Shown in pieces: positions 32,556 to 42,524 of a stretch of 64,000 bases of DNA. The first letter of the stretch is position 1. Each line of letters begins with the position of its first letter. The stretch comes from Leclercia adecarboxylata. Its GTDB lineage: Bacteria > Pseudomonadota > Gammaproteobacteria > Enterobacterales > Enterobacteriaceae. The DNA is taken from contig LR590464.1 of NCBI GenBank assembly GCA_901472455.1, positions 744,001-808,000 on the forward strand, in the 5' to 3' direction. The notes under the pieces were generated by a model. That model saw nothing but the letters and a program-made list of their open reading frames with translations. It did no database searches and was not told the origin of the DNA. The translations under genes were made by a program, and so were the position numbers.

Positions 32556-33926
32556 TTAATGCGCTTTTACCGCTTTAGCATTTTTCTGCTTACATGCGTA
32601 ACCCACCCCTAGGATAACAATCCAGACAGGGATCAGGTAAACCGAGATAGCCATACCCGGCGTCATCAGCATGATAACCAGCACGGCAGCCATAAACAGC
32701 AGGCAGACCCAGTTACCCAGCGGGTAGAGCAGGGCAGGGAAGCGCGTTTTCACGCCCTGCTGCTGTTTCGCACGACGGAACTTCATGTGCGCCAGGCTGA
32801 TCATCGCCCAGTTGATCACCAGAGCGGAGACCACCAGCGCCATCAGCAGACCGAAGGCGGATTCCGGGCCAGGTAGTTGATCAGCACGCACAGCGCGGTC
32901 ACAACCGCCGACACAATAATGGTGTTAACCGGCACGCCACGCTTATCCACGTTGAGCAGCGCTTTCGGGGCGTTACCCTGCTGAGCCAGGCCGAACAGCA
33001 TACGGCTGTTGCAGTAAACGCAGCTGTTATAGACCGACCAGCGCGGCGGTCAGTACCACCACGTTCAGGGCATTGGCCACAAAGGTGTCGCCCAGCTCGT
33101 GGAAGATCAGCACAAACGGGCTGGTGTCAGCGGTGACGCGGGTCCACGGCAGCAGGGAAAGCAGCACGGCCAGCGAGCCTACATAGAAGATCAGGATGCG
33201 GTAGATAACCTGGTTGGTCGCTTTCGGGATGCTCTGCTCCGGGTTGTCTGCTTCAGCGGCGGTGATACCCACCAGCTCAAGACCCACCGAAGGAGAACAT
33301 AATGATCGCCATCATCATCACCAGACCGGTCATGCCGTGTGGCAGGAAACCGCCCTGATCCAGAGGTTGCTCACGCTTGCCTGCGGGCCGCCGTTGCCGC
33401 TGAACAGCAGCCAGCCGCCAAACAGGATCATCGCCACAACCGCGATAACTTTAATAATGGCGAACCAGAACTCCATCTCACCGAACACTTTTACGTTGGT
33501 CAGGTTGATGGCGTTGATGACCACAAAGAAGACCGCCGCGGAGACCCAGGTTGGGATCTCAGGCCACCAGAACTGGACATATTTACCGACCGCGGTCAGT
33601 TCCGCCATCGCCACCAGCACATACAGCACCCAGTAGTTCCAGCCGGACGCGAACCCGGCAAAGCTGCCCCAGTATTTATAAGCAAAATGGCTAAAGGAAC
33701 CGGCTACCGGCTCTTCGACCACCATTTCACCGAGCTGGCGCATAATAAGAAAGGCGATAAAACCGGCAATGGCATAACCCAGAATAATACCCGGACCGGC
33801 AGACTGAATAACCGATGCGCTGCCAAGGAACAGGCCTGTACCGATAGCGCCACCGAGAGCGATAAGCTGAATATGGCGGTTTTTAAGGCCGCGCTTCAGC
33901 TGATCGCCGTGCTGTTGACCATCCAT
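32556..33926 (-). CDS. aroP: Aromatic amino acid permease AroP
   Basis: AroP is the general proton symporter for phenylalanine, tyrosine and tryptophan (APC superfamily, 12 membrane segments). It starts at ATG 33926 (MDGQQHGDQLKRGLKNRHIQ) with the TM1 signature ALGGAIGTGLFLGSASVI and the conserved GEMVVEEPVAGSFSHFAYKY. Breaks occur near 33360 (missing G), 33287 (extra G), 33035 and 32876; the segments between read LELVGITAAEADNPEQSIPK and ESAFGLLMALVVSALVINW as expected. Divergent from pdhR. In E. coli it is repressed by TyrR; I could not place a good TyrR box. Confidence 0.92.
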
Positions 33927-34464
33927 TATGAAACCTCGTGTGTGGTTGTTATGTTCACGCTCTGGCGTGTGTAATTATGAAATTCCATTTCATGTATTTA
34001 TTAGTTTACGGTTCAATTCGCTGAAAATATCGGAAGTGTCTTCCGTAATTGGAAGAATAATGTTAAGCGACGGCGAATGCACCTGCTTTATGCGTGGAGA
34101 AAGTGAGTTCGAATAAAAAGAAAGCATTTGTAAATCGTTCCGTTTATGTCCCTTCATCAACCTATAGAATAAAAATGCTCCATAAGTGGGCAGCTTTTCA
34201 TTTTTTACTCCGCTAAATCGGTTCAGATCGCACTTTTCTTCGTTTCGATAAAGTTAAAACTGCCTCTTTGGGAGTAATCATTTCATTTGTGCAGAGTTAC
34301 ATTTTTGAAACGTTATTTCTGTAAGGTTGTTAAAATAAGCAGGGTTTACTGATTTCGGTCAAAACCAATATGGACAGAAGGTGAATACTTTGTTACTTTA
34401 GCGATACGAACATGAAATTGGTAAGACCAATTGACTCCGGGCAAAAAGGCGTAAGACAGGGAAT
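33927..34464. other. Intergenic region between aroP and pdhR (538 bp)
   Basis: A long A+T-rich divergent regulatory region. It holds a perfect PdhR operator at 34416-34432 near the pdhR end. Short open frames here (for example 33928-34116 on +) lack ribosome binding sites and family resemblance. No tRNA, repeat or stable hairpin with T-run was seen in 33950-34400. The promoters of aroP and pdhR must lie here; TTGTTA at 34390-34395 may be part of the pdhR promoter, but no convincing -10 box could be paired with it. Confidence 0.6.
34416..34432 (+). promoter_or_regulatory. PdhR operator
   Basis: AATTGGTAAGACCAATT is a perfect 17-bp inverted repeat (7-bp arms, 3-bp centre) and matches the known PdhR box AATTGGTnnnACCAATT. 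It lies 33 bp before the pdhR ATG. By E. coli precedent PdhR binds here in the absence of pyruvate and represses pdhR-aceE-aceF-lpd. Confidence 0.92.
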
Positions 34465-35229
34465 ATGGCCTACAGCAAAATTCGCCAACCAAAATTATCT
34501 GATGTGATTGAGCAGCAGCTGGAGTTTTTGATCCTCGAGGGGACCCTGCGCCCCGGTGAGAAACTTCCACCTGAACGCGAACTGGCTAAACAGTTCGACG
34601 TTTCCCGTCCTTCGCTGCGTGAGGCGATCCAACGTCTCGAAGCCAAGGGCCTACTGCTTCGTCGCCAGGGTGGCGGAACCTTTGTGCAAAACAGCCTGTG
34701 GCAGAGCTTCAGCGACCCGTTAGTGGAGCTGCTCTCCGACCACCCAGAATCCCAGTTCGATCTGCTTGAGACCCGTCACGCGCTTGAAGGCATCGCGGCT
34801 TACTACGCGGCGCTGCGCAGCAACGATGAAGATCGTGACCGCATTCGCGAACTCCATCAGGCCATTGAACGGGCCCAACAGTCCGGCGATCTCGACGCCG
34901 AGTCCGACGCCGTCGTCCAGTATCAAATTGCCGTCACAGAAGCAGCCCACAACGTGGTGCTCCTCCATCTGCTACGCTGCATGGAGCCAATGCTTGCCCA
35001 GAACGTTCGTCAGAATTTTGAATTGTTGTATGCCCGTCGGGAGATGCTCCCGCTGGTCAGCAACCATCGCACTCGAGTATTCGAGGCGATAATGGCCGGG
35101 GAGCCGGAGCAGGCGCGTGAAGCGTCGCACCGTCACCTGGCTTTCATTGAGGAAATCTTGCTGGACCGCAGCCGTGAACAGAGTCGTCGAGAACGTTCAC
35201 TTCGCCGCATACAGCAACGAAAGGATTAA
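34465..35229 (+). CDS. pdhR: Pyruvate-sensing repressor PdhR
   Basis: PdhR is a GntR/FadR-family regulator that represses its own operon and other respiratory genes, and is released by pyruvate. The 254-residue frame is complete. The winged helix lies at about residues 9-69 ([20 protein letters not shown], then [19 protein letters not shown] and GGGTFVQ), followed by the FCD ligand domain with [17 protein letters not shown] and [15 protein letters not shown], and a basic tail. It has its own operator 33 bp upstream. aceE follows after 237 bp. Confidence 0.98.
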   Translation: MAYSKIRQPKLSDVIEQQLEFLILEGTLRPGEKLPPERELAKQFDVSRPSLREAIQRLEAKGLLLRRQGGGTFVQNSLWQSFSDPLVELLSDHPESQFDLLETRHALEGIAAYYAALRSNDEDRDRIRELHQAIERAQQSGDLDAESDAVVQYQIAVTEAAHNVVLLHLLRCMEPMLAQNVRQNFELLYARREMLPLVSNHRTRVFEAIMAGEPEQAREASHRHLAFIEEILLDRSREQSRRERSLRRIQQRKD

Positions 35230-35319
35230 GCGCCAGTTTTTTAGAGCGCGGCAACTAAACGCAGAACCTGTCTTATTGCGCTTTTAGTTTTCGACATAGT
35301 TTGGGTTGTATCGCGGCGG

Positions 35320-35466
35320 CAAGTGCGCGCATCCCCAGGAGCACAGTTAACGCTGTGACTGGAGTGAAGAAGCACAGCCAACAAAGAGACAGCCCGAAAC
35401 GAAAAGAAAGTGCAATGGGACAGGTTCCAGACAAATCAACGTATTAGATAGATAAGGAATACCCCC
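35320..35466 (+). ncRNA. Structured 5' leader of aceE (candidate)
   Basis: The aceE leader contains nested inverted repeats: CACAG/CTGTG (35342-35346 with 35353-35357, loop TTAACG) inside CCCCAG/CTGGAG (35333-35338 with 35359-35364, one mismatch). An A+G-rich stretch then runs to the ribosome binding site AAGGAA at 35454-35459. The nesting suggests a small folded RNA rather than random sequence. Whether it regulates aceE is unknown. Confidence 0.35.
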
Positions 35467-38134
35467 ATGTCAGAACGTCTCCAAAATGACGTGGATCCGA
35501 TCGAAACTCGCGACTGGCAACAGGCGATCGAATCGGTCATCCGTGAAGAAGGTGTTGAGCGCGCTCAGTATCTGATTGAACAGATGCTTTCTGAAGCCCG
35601 CAAAGGTGGCGTGAAAGTAGCTGCAGGTGCAGGGGCTAACAACTACGTAAACACGATTGCCGTCGAAGACGAACCGGAATACCCGGGCAATCTGGATCTG
35701 GAACGCCGCATCCGTTCTGCAATTCGCTGGAACGCCATCATGACCGTTCTGCGCGCATCCAAAAAAGATCTGGAGCTGGGCGGCCACATGGCTTCCTTCC
35801 AGTCTTCTGCAACCGTTTATGAAGTGTGCTTCAACCACTTCTTCCGCGCACGCACCGAGAAAGACGGCGGCGACCTGGTGTACTTCCAGGGCCACATCTC
35901 TCCGGGCGTTTACGCACGTGCGTTCCTGGAAGGTCGTCTGACTGAAGAGCAGATGAACAACTTCCGTCAGGAAGTTCACGGTAAAGGCCTGTCTTCTTAC
36001 CCGCACCCGAAACTGATGCCTGAATTCTGGCAGTTCCCGACCGTATCTATGGGTCTGGGTCCAATCGGTGCGATCTACCAGGCTAAATTCCTGAAATATC
36101 TGGAACACCGTGGCCTGAAAGACACCTCTCAGCAGACCGTTTACGCCTTCCTGGGCGACGGTGAGATGGATGAGCCAGAATCTAAAGGTGCGATCACCAT
36201 CCGCGACCCGTGAGAAGCTGGACAACCTGTGCTTCATCATCAACTGTAACCTGCAGCGTCTGGATGGTCCGGTAACCGGTAACGGCAAGATCATCAACGA
36301 ACTGGAAGGCATCTTCGCAGGTGCAGGCTGGAACGTGATTAAAGTCATGTGGGGCGGTCGTTGGGATGAGCTGCTGCGTAAAGACACCAGCGGTAAACTG
36401 CTCCAGCTGATGCAAGAAACCGTAGACGGCGACTACCAGACCTTCAAATCCAAAGATGGTGCCTACGTTCGTGAGCACTTCTTCGGTAAAATATCCTGAG
36501 ACTGCAGCCCTGGTTGCTGACTGGACTGACGATCAGATCTGGGCACTGAACCGTGGTGGTCACGATCCGAAGAAAGTCTACGCTGCACTGAAAAAAGCGC
36601 AAGAAACCAAAGGCAAAGCGACTGTAATCCTGGCCCATACCGTTAAAGGTTATGGCATGGGTGATACCGCCGAAGGTAAAAACATCGCGCACCAGGTGAA
36701 GAAAATGAACATGGACGGCGTGCGTTACATCCGCGACCGTTTCAACGTTCCAGTGACCGACGAGCAGGTTGAAAACCTCTCTTACATCACCTTCCCGGAA
36801 GGTTCAGAAGAGCACACCTATCTGCACGCACAGCGTCAGAAACTGAACGGCTACCTGCCGTCCCGTCAGGTGAACTTCACTGAGAAACTGGAACTGCCAG
36901 CGCTGGAAGACTTCTCTCAGCTGCTGGAAGAGCCAGAACAAAGAGATCTCCACCACTATCGCCTTCGTGCGTGCCCTGAACGTGATGCTGAAGAACAAGT
37001 CGATCAAAGATCGTCTGGTTCCAATCATCGCTGACGAAGCGCGTACCTTTGGTATGGAAGGTCTGTTCCGTCAGATCGGTATCTACAGCCCGAACGGTCA
37101 GCAGTACACCCCGCAGGACCGCGAGCAAGTTGCATACTACAAGAAGACGAGAAAGGTCAGATCCTGCAGGAAGGTATTAACGAGCTGGGCGCAGGCGCAT
37201 CCTGGCTGGCTGCTGCGACCTCTTACAGCACCAACAACCTGCCGATGATCCCGTTCTACATCTACTACTCCATGTTCGGTTTCCAGCGTATCGGTTGACC
37301 TGTGCTGGCAGGCTGGCGACCAACAGGCTCGCGGCTTCCTGGTCGGTGGTACTTCCGGTCGTACGACGCTGAACGGTGAAGGTCTGCAGCACGAAGATGG
37401 TCACAGCCACATTCAGTCTCTGACTATCCCTAACTGTATCTCTTACGACCCGTCTTACGCGTACGAAGTGGCAGTCATCATGCATGACGGCCTGCAGCGC
37501 ATGTACGGTGAAGCGCAAGAGAACATTTACTACTACATCACCACCCTGAACGAAAACTACCACATGCCGGCCATGCCAGCAGGTGCCGAGGAAGGTATCC
37601 GTAAAGGTATCTACAAACTCGAAACTGTTGCAGGTAGCAAAGGTAAAGTTCAGCTGCTGGGCTCCGGTTCTATCCTGCGTCACGTTCGTGAAGCAGCGCA
37701 GATCCTGGCGAACGACTATGGCGTAGGTTCTGACGTCTACAGCGTGACCTCCTTCACCGAACTGGCACGTGATGGCCAGGATTGTGAGCGCTGGAACATG
37801 CTGCACCCGCTGGAAACCCCACGTGTTCCGTACATCGCTCAGGTGATGAACGACGCGCCAGCTGTAGCTTCAACTGACTATATGAAACTGTTCGCTGAGC
37901 AGGTTCGTACTTACGTACCAGCTGATGATTATCGCGTACTGGGTACTGACGGCTTCGGTCGTTCTGACAGCCGCGAAAACCTGCGTCACCAACTTCGAAG
38001 TTGATGCTTCTTACGTGGTTGTAGCAGCACTGGGCGAACTGGCTAAACGTGGCGAAATCGACAAGAAAGTGGTGGCGGAAGCAATCACCAAATTCAACAT
38101 CGATGCAGATAAAGTTAACCCGCGTCTGGCGTAA
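35467..38134 (+). CDS. aceE: Pyruvate dehydrogenase E1 component AceE
   Basis: AceE is the thiamine-diphosphate-dependent E1 homodimer that decarboxylates pyruvate and acetylates the lipoyl groups of AceF. It starts at ATG 35467 ([17 protein letters not shown]). The ThDP motif begins [15 protein letters not shown] (near residue 228) and continues with [40 protein letters not shown] and the C-terminal [18 protein letters not shown] are also conserved. Six breaks are seen: extra bases near 36200, 36488, 36933, 37296 and 37990, and a missing one near 37146. Net excess over 887 codons is 4 nt, in agreement. aceF follows after 14 bp. Confidence 0.95.
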
Positions 38135-38148
38135 GAGGTAAAAGAATA

Positions 38149-40047
38149 ATGGCTATCGAAATCAATGTACCGGACATCGGGGCTGATGAAGTTGAAATCA
38201 CCGAGATCCTGGTCAAAGTGGGCGACAAAGTTGAAGCTGAACAGTCCGCTGATCACCGTAGAGGGCGACAAAGCCTCTATGGAAGTCCCGTCTCCTCAGG
38301 CTGGCATCGTTAAAGAGATCAAAGTCTCTGTTGGCGATAAAACCGAGACTGGCAAACTGATCATGATTTTCGATTCCGCCGACGGTGGCAGCAGCTGCTG
38401 CACCTGCGCAGGAAGAGAAGAAAGAAGCCGCTCCGGCCGCTGCTCCAGCAGCTGCCGCGGCAGCGAAAGAAGTGAACGTGCCTGACATCGGCGGTGACGA
38501 AGTAGAAGTTACTGAGATCCTGGTCAAAGTGGGCGATACCGTTGCGGCTGAGCAGTCCCTGATCACCGTAGAAGGCGACAAAGCCTCTATGGAAGTCCCG
38601 GCACCGTTCGCAGGTACTGTTAAAGAGATCAAGATCAACACCGGTGACAAAGTGTCTACTGGCTCTCTGATCATGGTCTTCGAAGTGGCGGGTGCTGCAC
38701 CTGCTGCTGCCCCGGCTCAGGCGGCTGCTCCGGCACCTGCTGCTGCTCCAGCTGCGGCTGGCGGTGCGAAGGACGTTAACGTCCCGGACATCGCGGTGAC
38801 GAAGTTGAAGTGACCGAAGTGATGGTGAAAGTGGGGCGACAAAGTTGCTGCTGAACAGTCACTGATCACCGTTGAAGGCGACAAGGCTTCTATGGAAGTT
38901 CCTGCGCCATTCGCCGGTACCGTTAAAGAGATCAAAATCAGCACCGGCGACAAAGTGTCTACTGGCTCTCTGATCATGGTCTTCGAAGTGGAAGGCGCTG
39001 CGCCTGCCGCGGCTCCGGCTGCTGCTGCTCCGGCACCTGCTGCTGCACCGGCTCAGGCTGCGAAACCTGCTGCTGCCCCTGCTGCGAAAGCAGAAGGCAA
39101 ATCTGAGTTTGCTGAGAACGACGCCTACGTTCACGCCACCCCGCTGATTCGTCGCCTGGCGCGCGAATTCGGTGTAAACCTGGCGAAAGTGAAAGGAACT
39201 GGCCGTAAAGGTCGTATCCTGCGCGAAGACGTTCAGGCTTACGTGAAAGACGCGGTGAAACGCGCTGAAGCGGCACCTGCTGCTGCCACCGGTGGCGGTA
39301 TCCCGGGCATGCTGCCATGGCCGAAAGTCGACTTCAGCAAGTTCGGTGAAATCGAAGAAGTGGAACTGGGCCGTATCCAGAAAATCTCTGGTGCGAACCT
39401 GAGCCGTAACTGGGTGATGATCCCGCACGTTACGCACTTCGACAAAACGGATATCACCGATCTGGAAGCGTTCCGTAAACAGCAGAACGCCGAAGCTGAG
39501 AAGCGCAAACTGGACGTGAAATTCACCCCAGTGGTCTTCATCATGAAAGCCGTTGCTGCTGCGCTTGAGCAGATGCCACGTTTCAACAGCTCCCTGTCTG
39601 AAGATGGCCAGAAGCTGACGCTGAAGAAATACATCAACATCGGTGTTGCGGTTGATACGCCAAATGGTCTGGTTGTTCCTGTCTTCAAAGACGTGAACAA
39701 GAAGAGCATCACTGAGCTGTCTCGCGAACTGACCACCATCTCCAAGAAAGCGCGTGATGGTAAGCTGACTGCCGGCGAAATGCAGGGCGGCTGCTTCACT
39801 ATCTCCAGCATCGGCGGCCTGGGTACTACCCACTTCGCGCCCGATTGTGAACGCGCCGGAAGTGGCGATCCTCGGTGTCTCCAAGTCTGCGATGGAGCCT
39901 GTGTGGAATGGTAAAGAGTTTATGCCGCGTCTGATGATGCCAATTTCTCTCTCCTTCGACCACCGCGTGATCGACGGTGCTGATGGTGCCCGCTTCATTA
40001 CCATCATCAACAACACCCTGAGCGACATTCGCCGCCTGGTGATGTAA
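38149..40047 (+). CDS. aceF: Dihydrolipoamide acetyltransferase E2 component AceF
   Basis: AceF is the 24-subunit core of pyruvate dehydrogenase; it moves acetyl groups from E1 to CoA. Three lipoyl domains, each with the lipoylated lysine in [10 protein letters not shown], start near residues 1, 105 and 207 and are joined by Ala/Pro linkers. Then follow the E1/E3-binding domain ([20 protein letters not shown]) and the catalytic domain ending [14 protein letters not shown] with the active His. Breaks: extra bases near 38246, 38386, 38833 and 39842, and a missing one near 38793. At 1899 nt it is 6 over the 630-codon E. coli gene. A terminator follows 8 bp after the stop. Confidence 0.95.
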
Positions 40048-40054
40048 TAGAAAA

Positions 40055-40078
40055 GCCGGCCTGACGGCCGGCTTTTTT
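40055..40078 (+). terminator. Terminator after aceF
   Basis: GCCGGCC (40055-40061) and GGCCGGC (40066-40072) form a perfect 7-bp stem with loop TGAC, followed by six T. It would end the pdhR-aceE-aceF message; lpd downstream therefore has its own promoter, with some read-through as known in E. coli. Confidence 0.85.
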
Positions 40079-40144
40079 CTGGTAACCTCATGCTGTTCGT
40101 GAGGTTATTGGCGAAAGCAAAAATTCGTGAGCCGTTTGTTGTTT

Positions 40145-40164
40145 CAAAATTGTTAACAATTTTG
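40145..40164 (+). promoter_or_regulatory. Palindrome in the lpd promoter region
   Basis: CAAAATTGTTAACAATTTTG is a perfect 20-bp palindrome with no spacer. TTCAAA (40143-40148) and TAAAAT (40165-40170), 16 bp apart, are possible -35 and -10 boxes that would flank it, so a bound protein would cover the promoter. E. coli lpd is controlled by ArcA and others; the TGTTAA core is compatible with ArcA binding, which is inference only. Confidence 0.5.
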
Positions 40165-40222
40165 TAAAATGCGAGCGGATAGAACGACCCGGTGGACGAC
40201 GGGTATAAATTAAGAGGTCATG

Positions 40223-41654
40223 ATGAGCACAGAAATCAAAACTCAGGTCGTAGTACTTGGGGCAGGCCCGGCAGGTTATTCCGCAGCATTCCGTGCCGCG
40301 GATTTAGGTCTGGAAACCGTCATCGTAGAACGTTACAACACCCTCGGTGGTGTTTGTCTGAACGTCGGCTGTATCCCTTCAAAAGCGCTGCTGCACGTAG
40401 CCAAAGTTATCGAAGAAGCCAAAGCGCTGGCTGAACACGGTATCGTCTTCGGCGAGCCGAAAACCGATATCGACAAGATTCGTACCTGGAAAGAGAAAGT
40501 TATCACTCAGCTGACCGGTGGTCTGGCAGGTATGGCCAAAGGCCGTAAAGTGAAAGTGTAAACGGTCTGGGTAAATTTACCGGGGCAAACACCCTGGAAG
40601 TGGAAGGTGAGAACGGCAAAACCGTGATCAACTTCGACAACGCAATCATCGCGGCGGGTTCCCGTCCGATCGAACTGCCGTTCATTCCACATGAAGATCC
40701 ACGCGTGTGGGACTCCACCCGATGCGCTGGAGCTGAAAACCGTTCCTGAACGCCTGCTGGTTATGGGTGGCGGTATCATCGGTCTGGAAATGGGCCACCG
40801 TATACCATGCGCTGGGTTCACAGATTGACGTGGTTTGAAATGTTCGACCAGGTTATCCCGGCTGCTGACAAAGACATCGTTAAAGTCTTCACCAAACGCA
40901 TCAGCAAGAAATTCAACCTGATGCTGGAAACCAAAGTGACTGCCGTTGAAGCGAAAGAAGACGGTATTTACGTTTCCATGGAAGGCAAAAAAGCCCCTGC
41001 AGAACCACAGCGTTACGACGCGGTGCTGGTAGCGATCGGTCGTGTACCGAACGGTAAAAAACCTGGATGCAGGTTGCAGCGGGGCGTGGAAGTTGACGAC
41101 CGTGGTTTCATCCGCGTTGACAAGCAGCTGCGCACCAACGTGCCGCACATCTTTGCTATCGGCGATATCGTCGGTCAGCCAATGCTGGCCGCACAAAGGT
41201 GTTCACGAAGGCCACGTTGCCGCAGAAGTTATCGCCGGTATGAAGCACTACTTCGACCCGAAAGTGATCCCATCTATCGCCTACACCGAGCCAGAAGTTG
41301 CCTGGGTTGGTCTGACCGAGAAAGAAGCGAAAGAGAAAGGCATCAGCTACGAAACCGCCACCTTCCCGTGGCTGCTTCTGGCCGTGCTATCGCTTCCGAC
41401 TGCGCAGATGGTATGACCAAACTGATCTTCGACAAAGAGACTCACCGTGTGATCGGTGGTGCGATTGTCGGCACCAACGGCGGCGAGCTGCTGGGTGAGA
41501 TCGGTCTGGCGATCGAAATGGGCCCTGTGACGCTGAAGACATCGCGCTGACCATCCACGCTCACCCGACTCTGCACGAGTCTGTTGGCCTGGCGGCAGAA
41601 GTGTTTGAAGGCAGCATTACCGACCTGCCAAACGCGAAAGCGAAGAAGAAGTAA
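40223..41654 (+). CDS. lpd: Dihydrolipoamide dehydrogenase Lpd (E3), many frameshifts
   Basis: Lpd is the FAD flavoprotein that reoxidises lipoyl groups in pyruvate and 2-oxoglutarate dehydrogenases and the glycine cleavage system. Of two adjacent ATGs I take the second (40223, [20 protein letters not shown]), as in E. coli, with GAGG just upstream. The FAD loop, the redox disulfide [13 protein letters not shown] (residues 43-55), the NAD loop [12 protein letters not shown] and the C-terminal [19 protein letters not shown] are present. Breaks near 40559, 40718, 40795, 40835, 41058, 41075, 41192, 41371 and 41535; 7 nt over the expected 1425. Its terminator is shared with the convergent DUF2950 gene. 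Confidence 0.94.
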
Positions 41655-41674
41655 TTTTCTTCCGGCAATAAAAA

Positions 41675-41701
41675 AGCGGCTCATGAGCCGCTTTTTTTTT
41701 A
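41675..41701. terminator. Bidirectional terminator between lpd and the DUF2950 gene
   Basis: AGCGGCTCATGAGCCGCT (41675-41692) is a perfect 18-bp palindrome flanked by A5 on the left and T10 on the right. It therefore reads as a stem plus T-run on both strands. It lies 20 bp after the lpd stop and 12 bp from the stop of the converging gene. Confidence 0.9.
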
Positions 41702-41713
41702 TTCTGCAAACCC

Positions 41714-42513
41714 CTACTGCGCCACCCGCTGCCAGCGATCGTCCGGGTTAAAGGTCGGTATCGCTTTTGCTTCCTCCGCTGACTGCTCGCCCAGATTGGC
41801 CCTGCCAGACCCGATCCTCACCGTTAATCATAAAGCTCATCACCCCGGTTTCGCCGTAGCTCACCGGCCAGGCGATCATTGCAAAGCCTGATTTGCTGTC
41901 CGGCAGGATACGGAAATGGTAGCCGTGATACCCCTGGCCTGGCGCTTTCGGGCTAAAGGCCGGACCAAGCGGGCTGGGGGCTTCGCCGGGTTTTACCGGC
42001 CAGTAAAGCCCATCTTTTTTGCCCCTCACTGCTGACAATTTTCTGGGCATACTGCGAGGTGAGGGCGTAATAGCTGTCCTGCGCATCCACGTAGGCGTGC
42101 AGGGCTTCGATGGCGGCCAGCTCGTTACGGCCCACTTCGCGGGTGAGGATCTCCTCTTTGGCTGCCTGCATGTCGAAACTGCCAGGCCTCCGGCGCGTTT
42201 TACCGCCGGGACAGGCAACTGCCAGTGGTACTCTCCCACGATGAGCCAGGCCATGTCGCCGTCGATCACCGTGTGATGGTTCACCTGCCAGTCACGCTTA
42301 AAGCGATCCACGGCCTCCGGGTCAATGCCATCAGTCGGTAAAAAGGTACGCCAGTCCTCTCCCGAGCAGGTTGCTGAGTGCGTTGTCATTCTGCTCGTTG
42401 ATAGCTTTCGCCAGCGCATCGGTCGCCTGTTCAGGCGTGCTGAAATAGTGTTGGGCAAAGGCACCGGTCGATACCATGAACAACATCATTCCGCTGAGTA
42501 ATTTACTTTTCAT
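41714..42513 (-). CDS. DUF2950 family exported protein
   Basis: Member of the DUF2950 family, function unknown. It starts at ATG 42513 (MKSKLLSGMMLFMVSTGAFA) with a clear signal peptide probably cut after AFA; a good site AAGAGGA precedes it. The mature part begins HYFSTPEQATDALAKAINEQ, then NELAAIEALHAYVDAQDSYY, GYHGYHFRILPDSKSGFAMI and YGETGVMSFMINGEDRVW, and ends NPDDRWQRVAQ at TAG 41714-41716. Breaks near 42360, 42180, 42023 and 41800 had to be bridged. It lies 11 bp after yacH on the same strand, so the two are almost certainly co-transcribed. Likely periplasmic. Confidence 0.82.
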
Positions 42514-42524
42514 TGTCCTCTTCC

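Noticed and set aside
34129..34148. TGTAAA...TTTATG as a TyrR box for aroP
   Set aside because: The spacing is 8 instead of the required 6 and the second half is not TTTACA, so it does not meet the consensus.
35470..36387. 305-codon open frame on - opposite aceE
   Set aside because: Shadow of aceE; no supporting start site or homology.
38859..40091. 410-codon open frame on - opposite aceF
   Set aside because: It is a codon-usage shadow of aceF; it lacks a ribosome binding site and shows no family resemblance.
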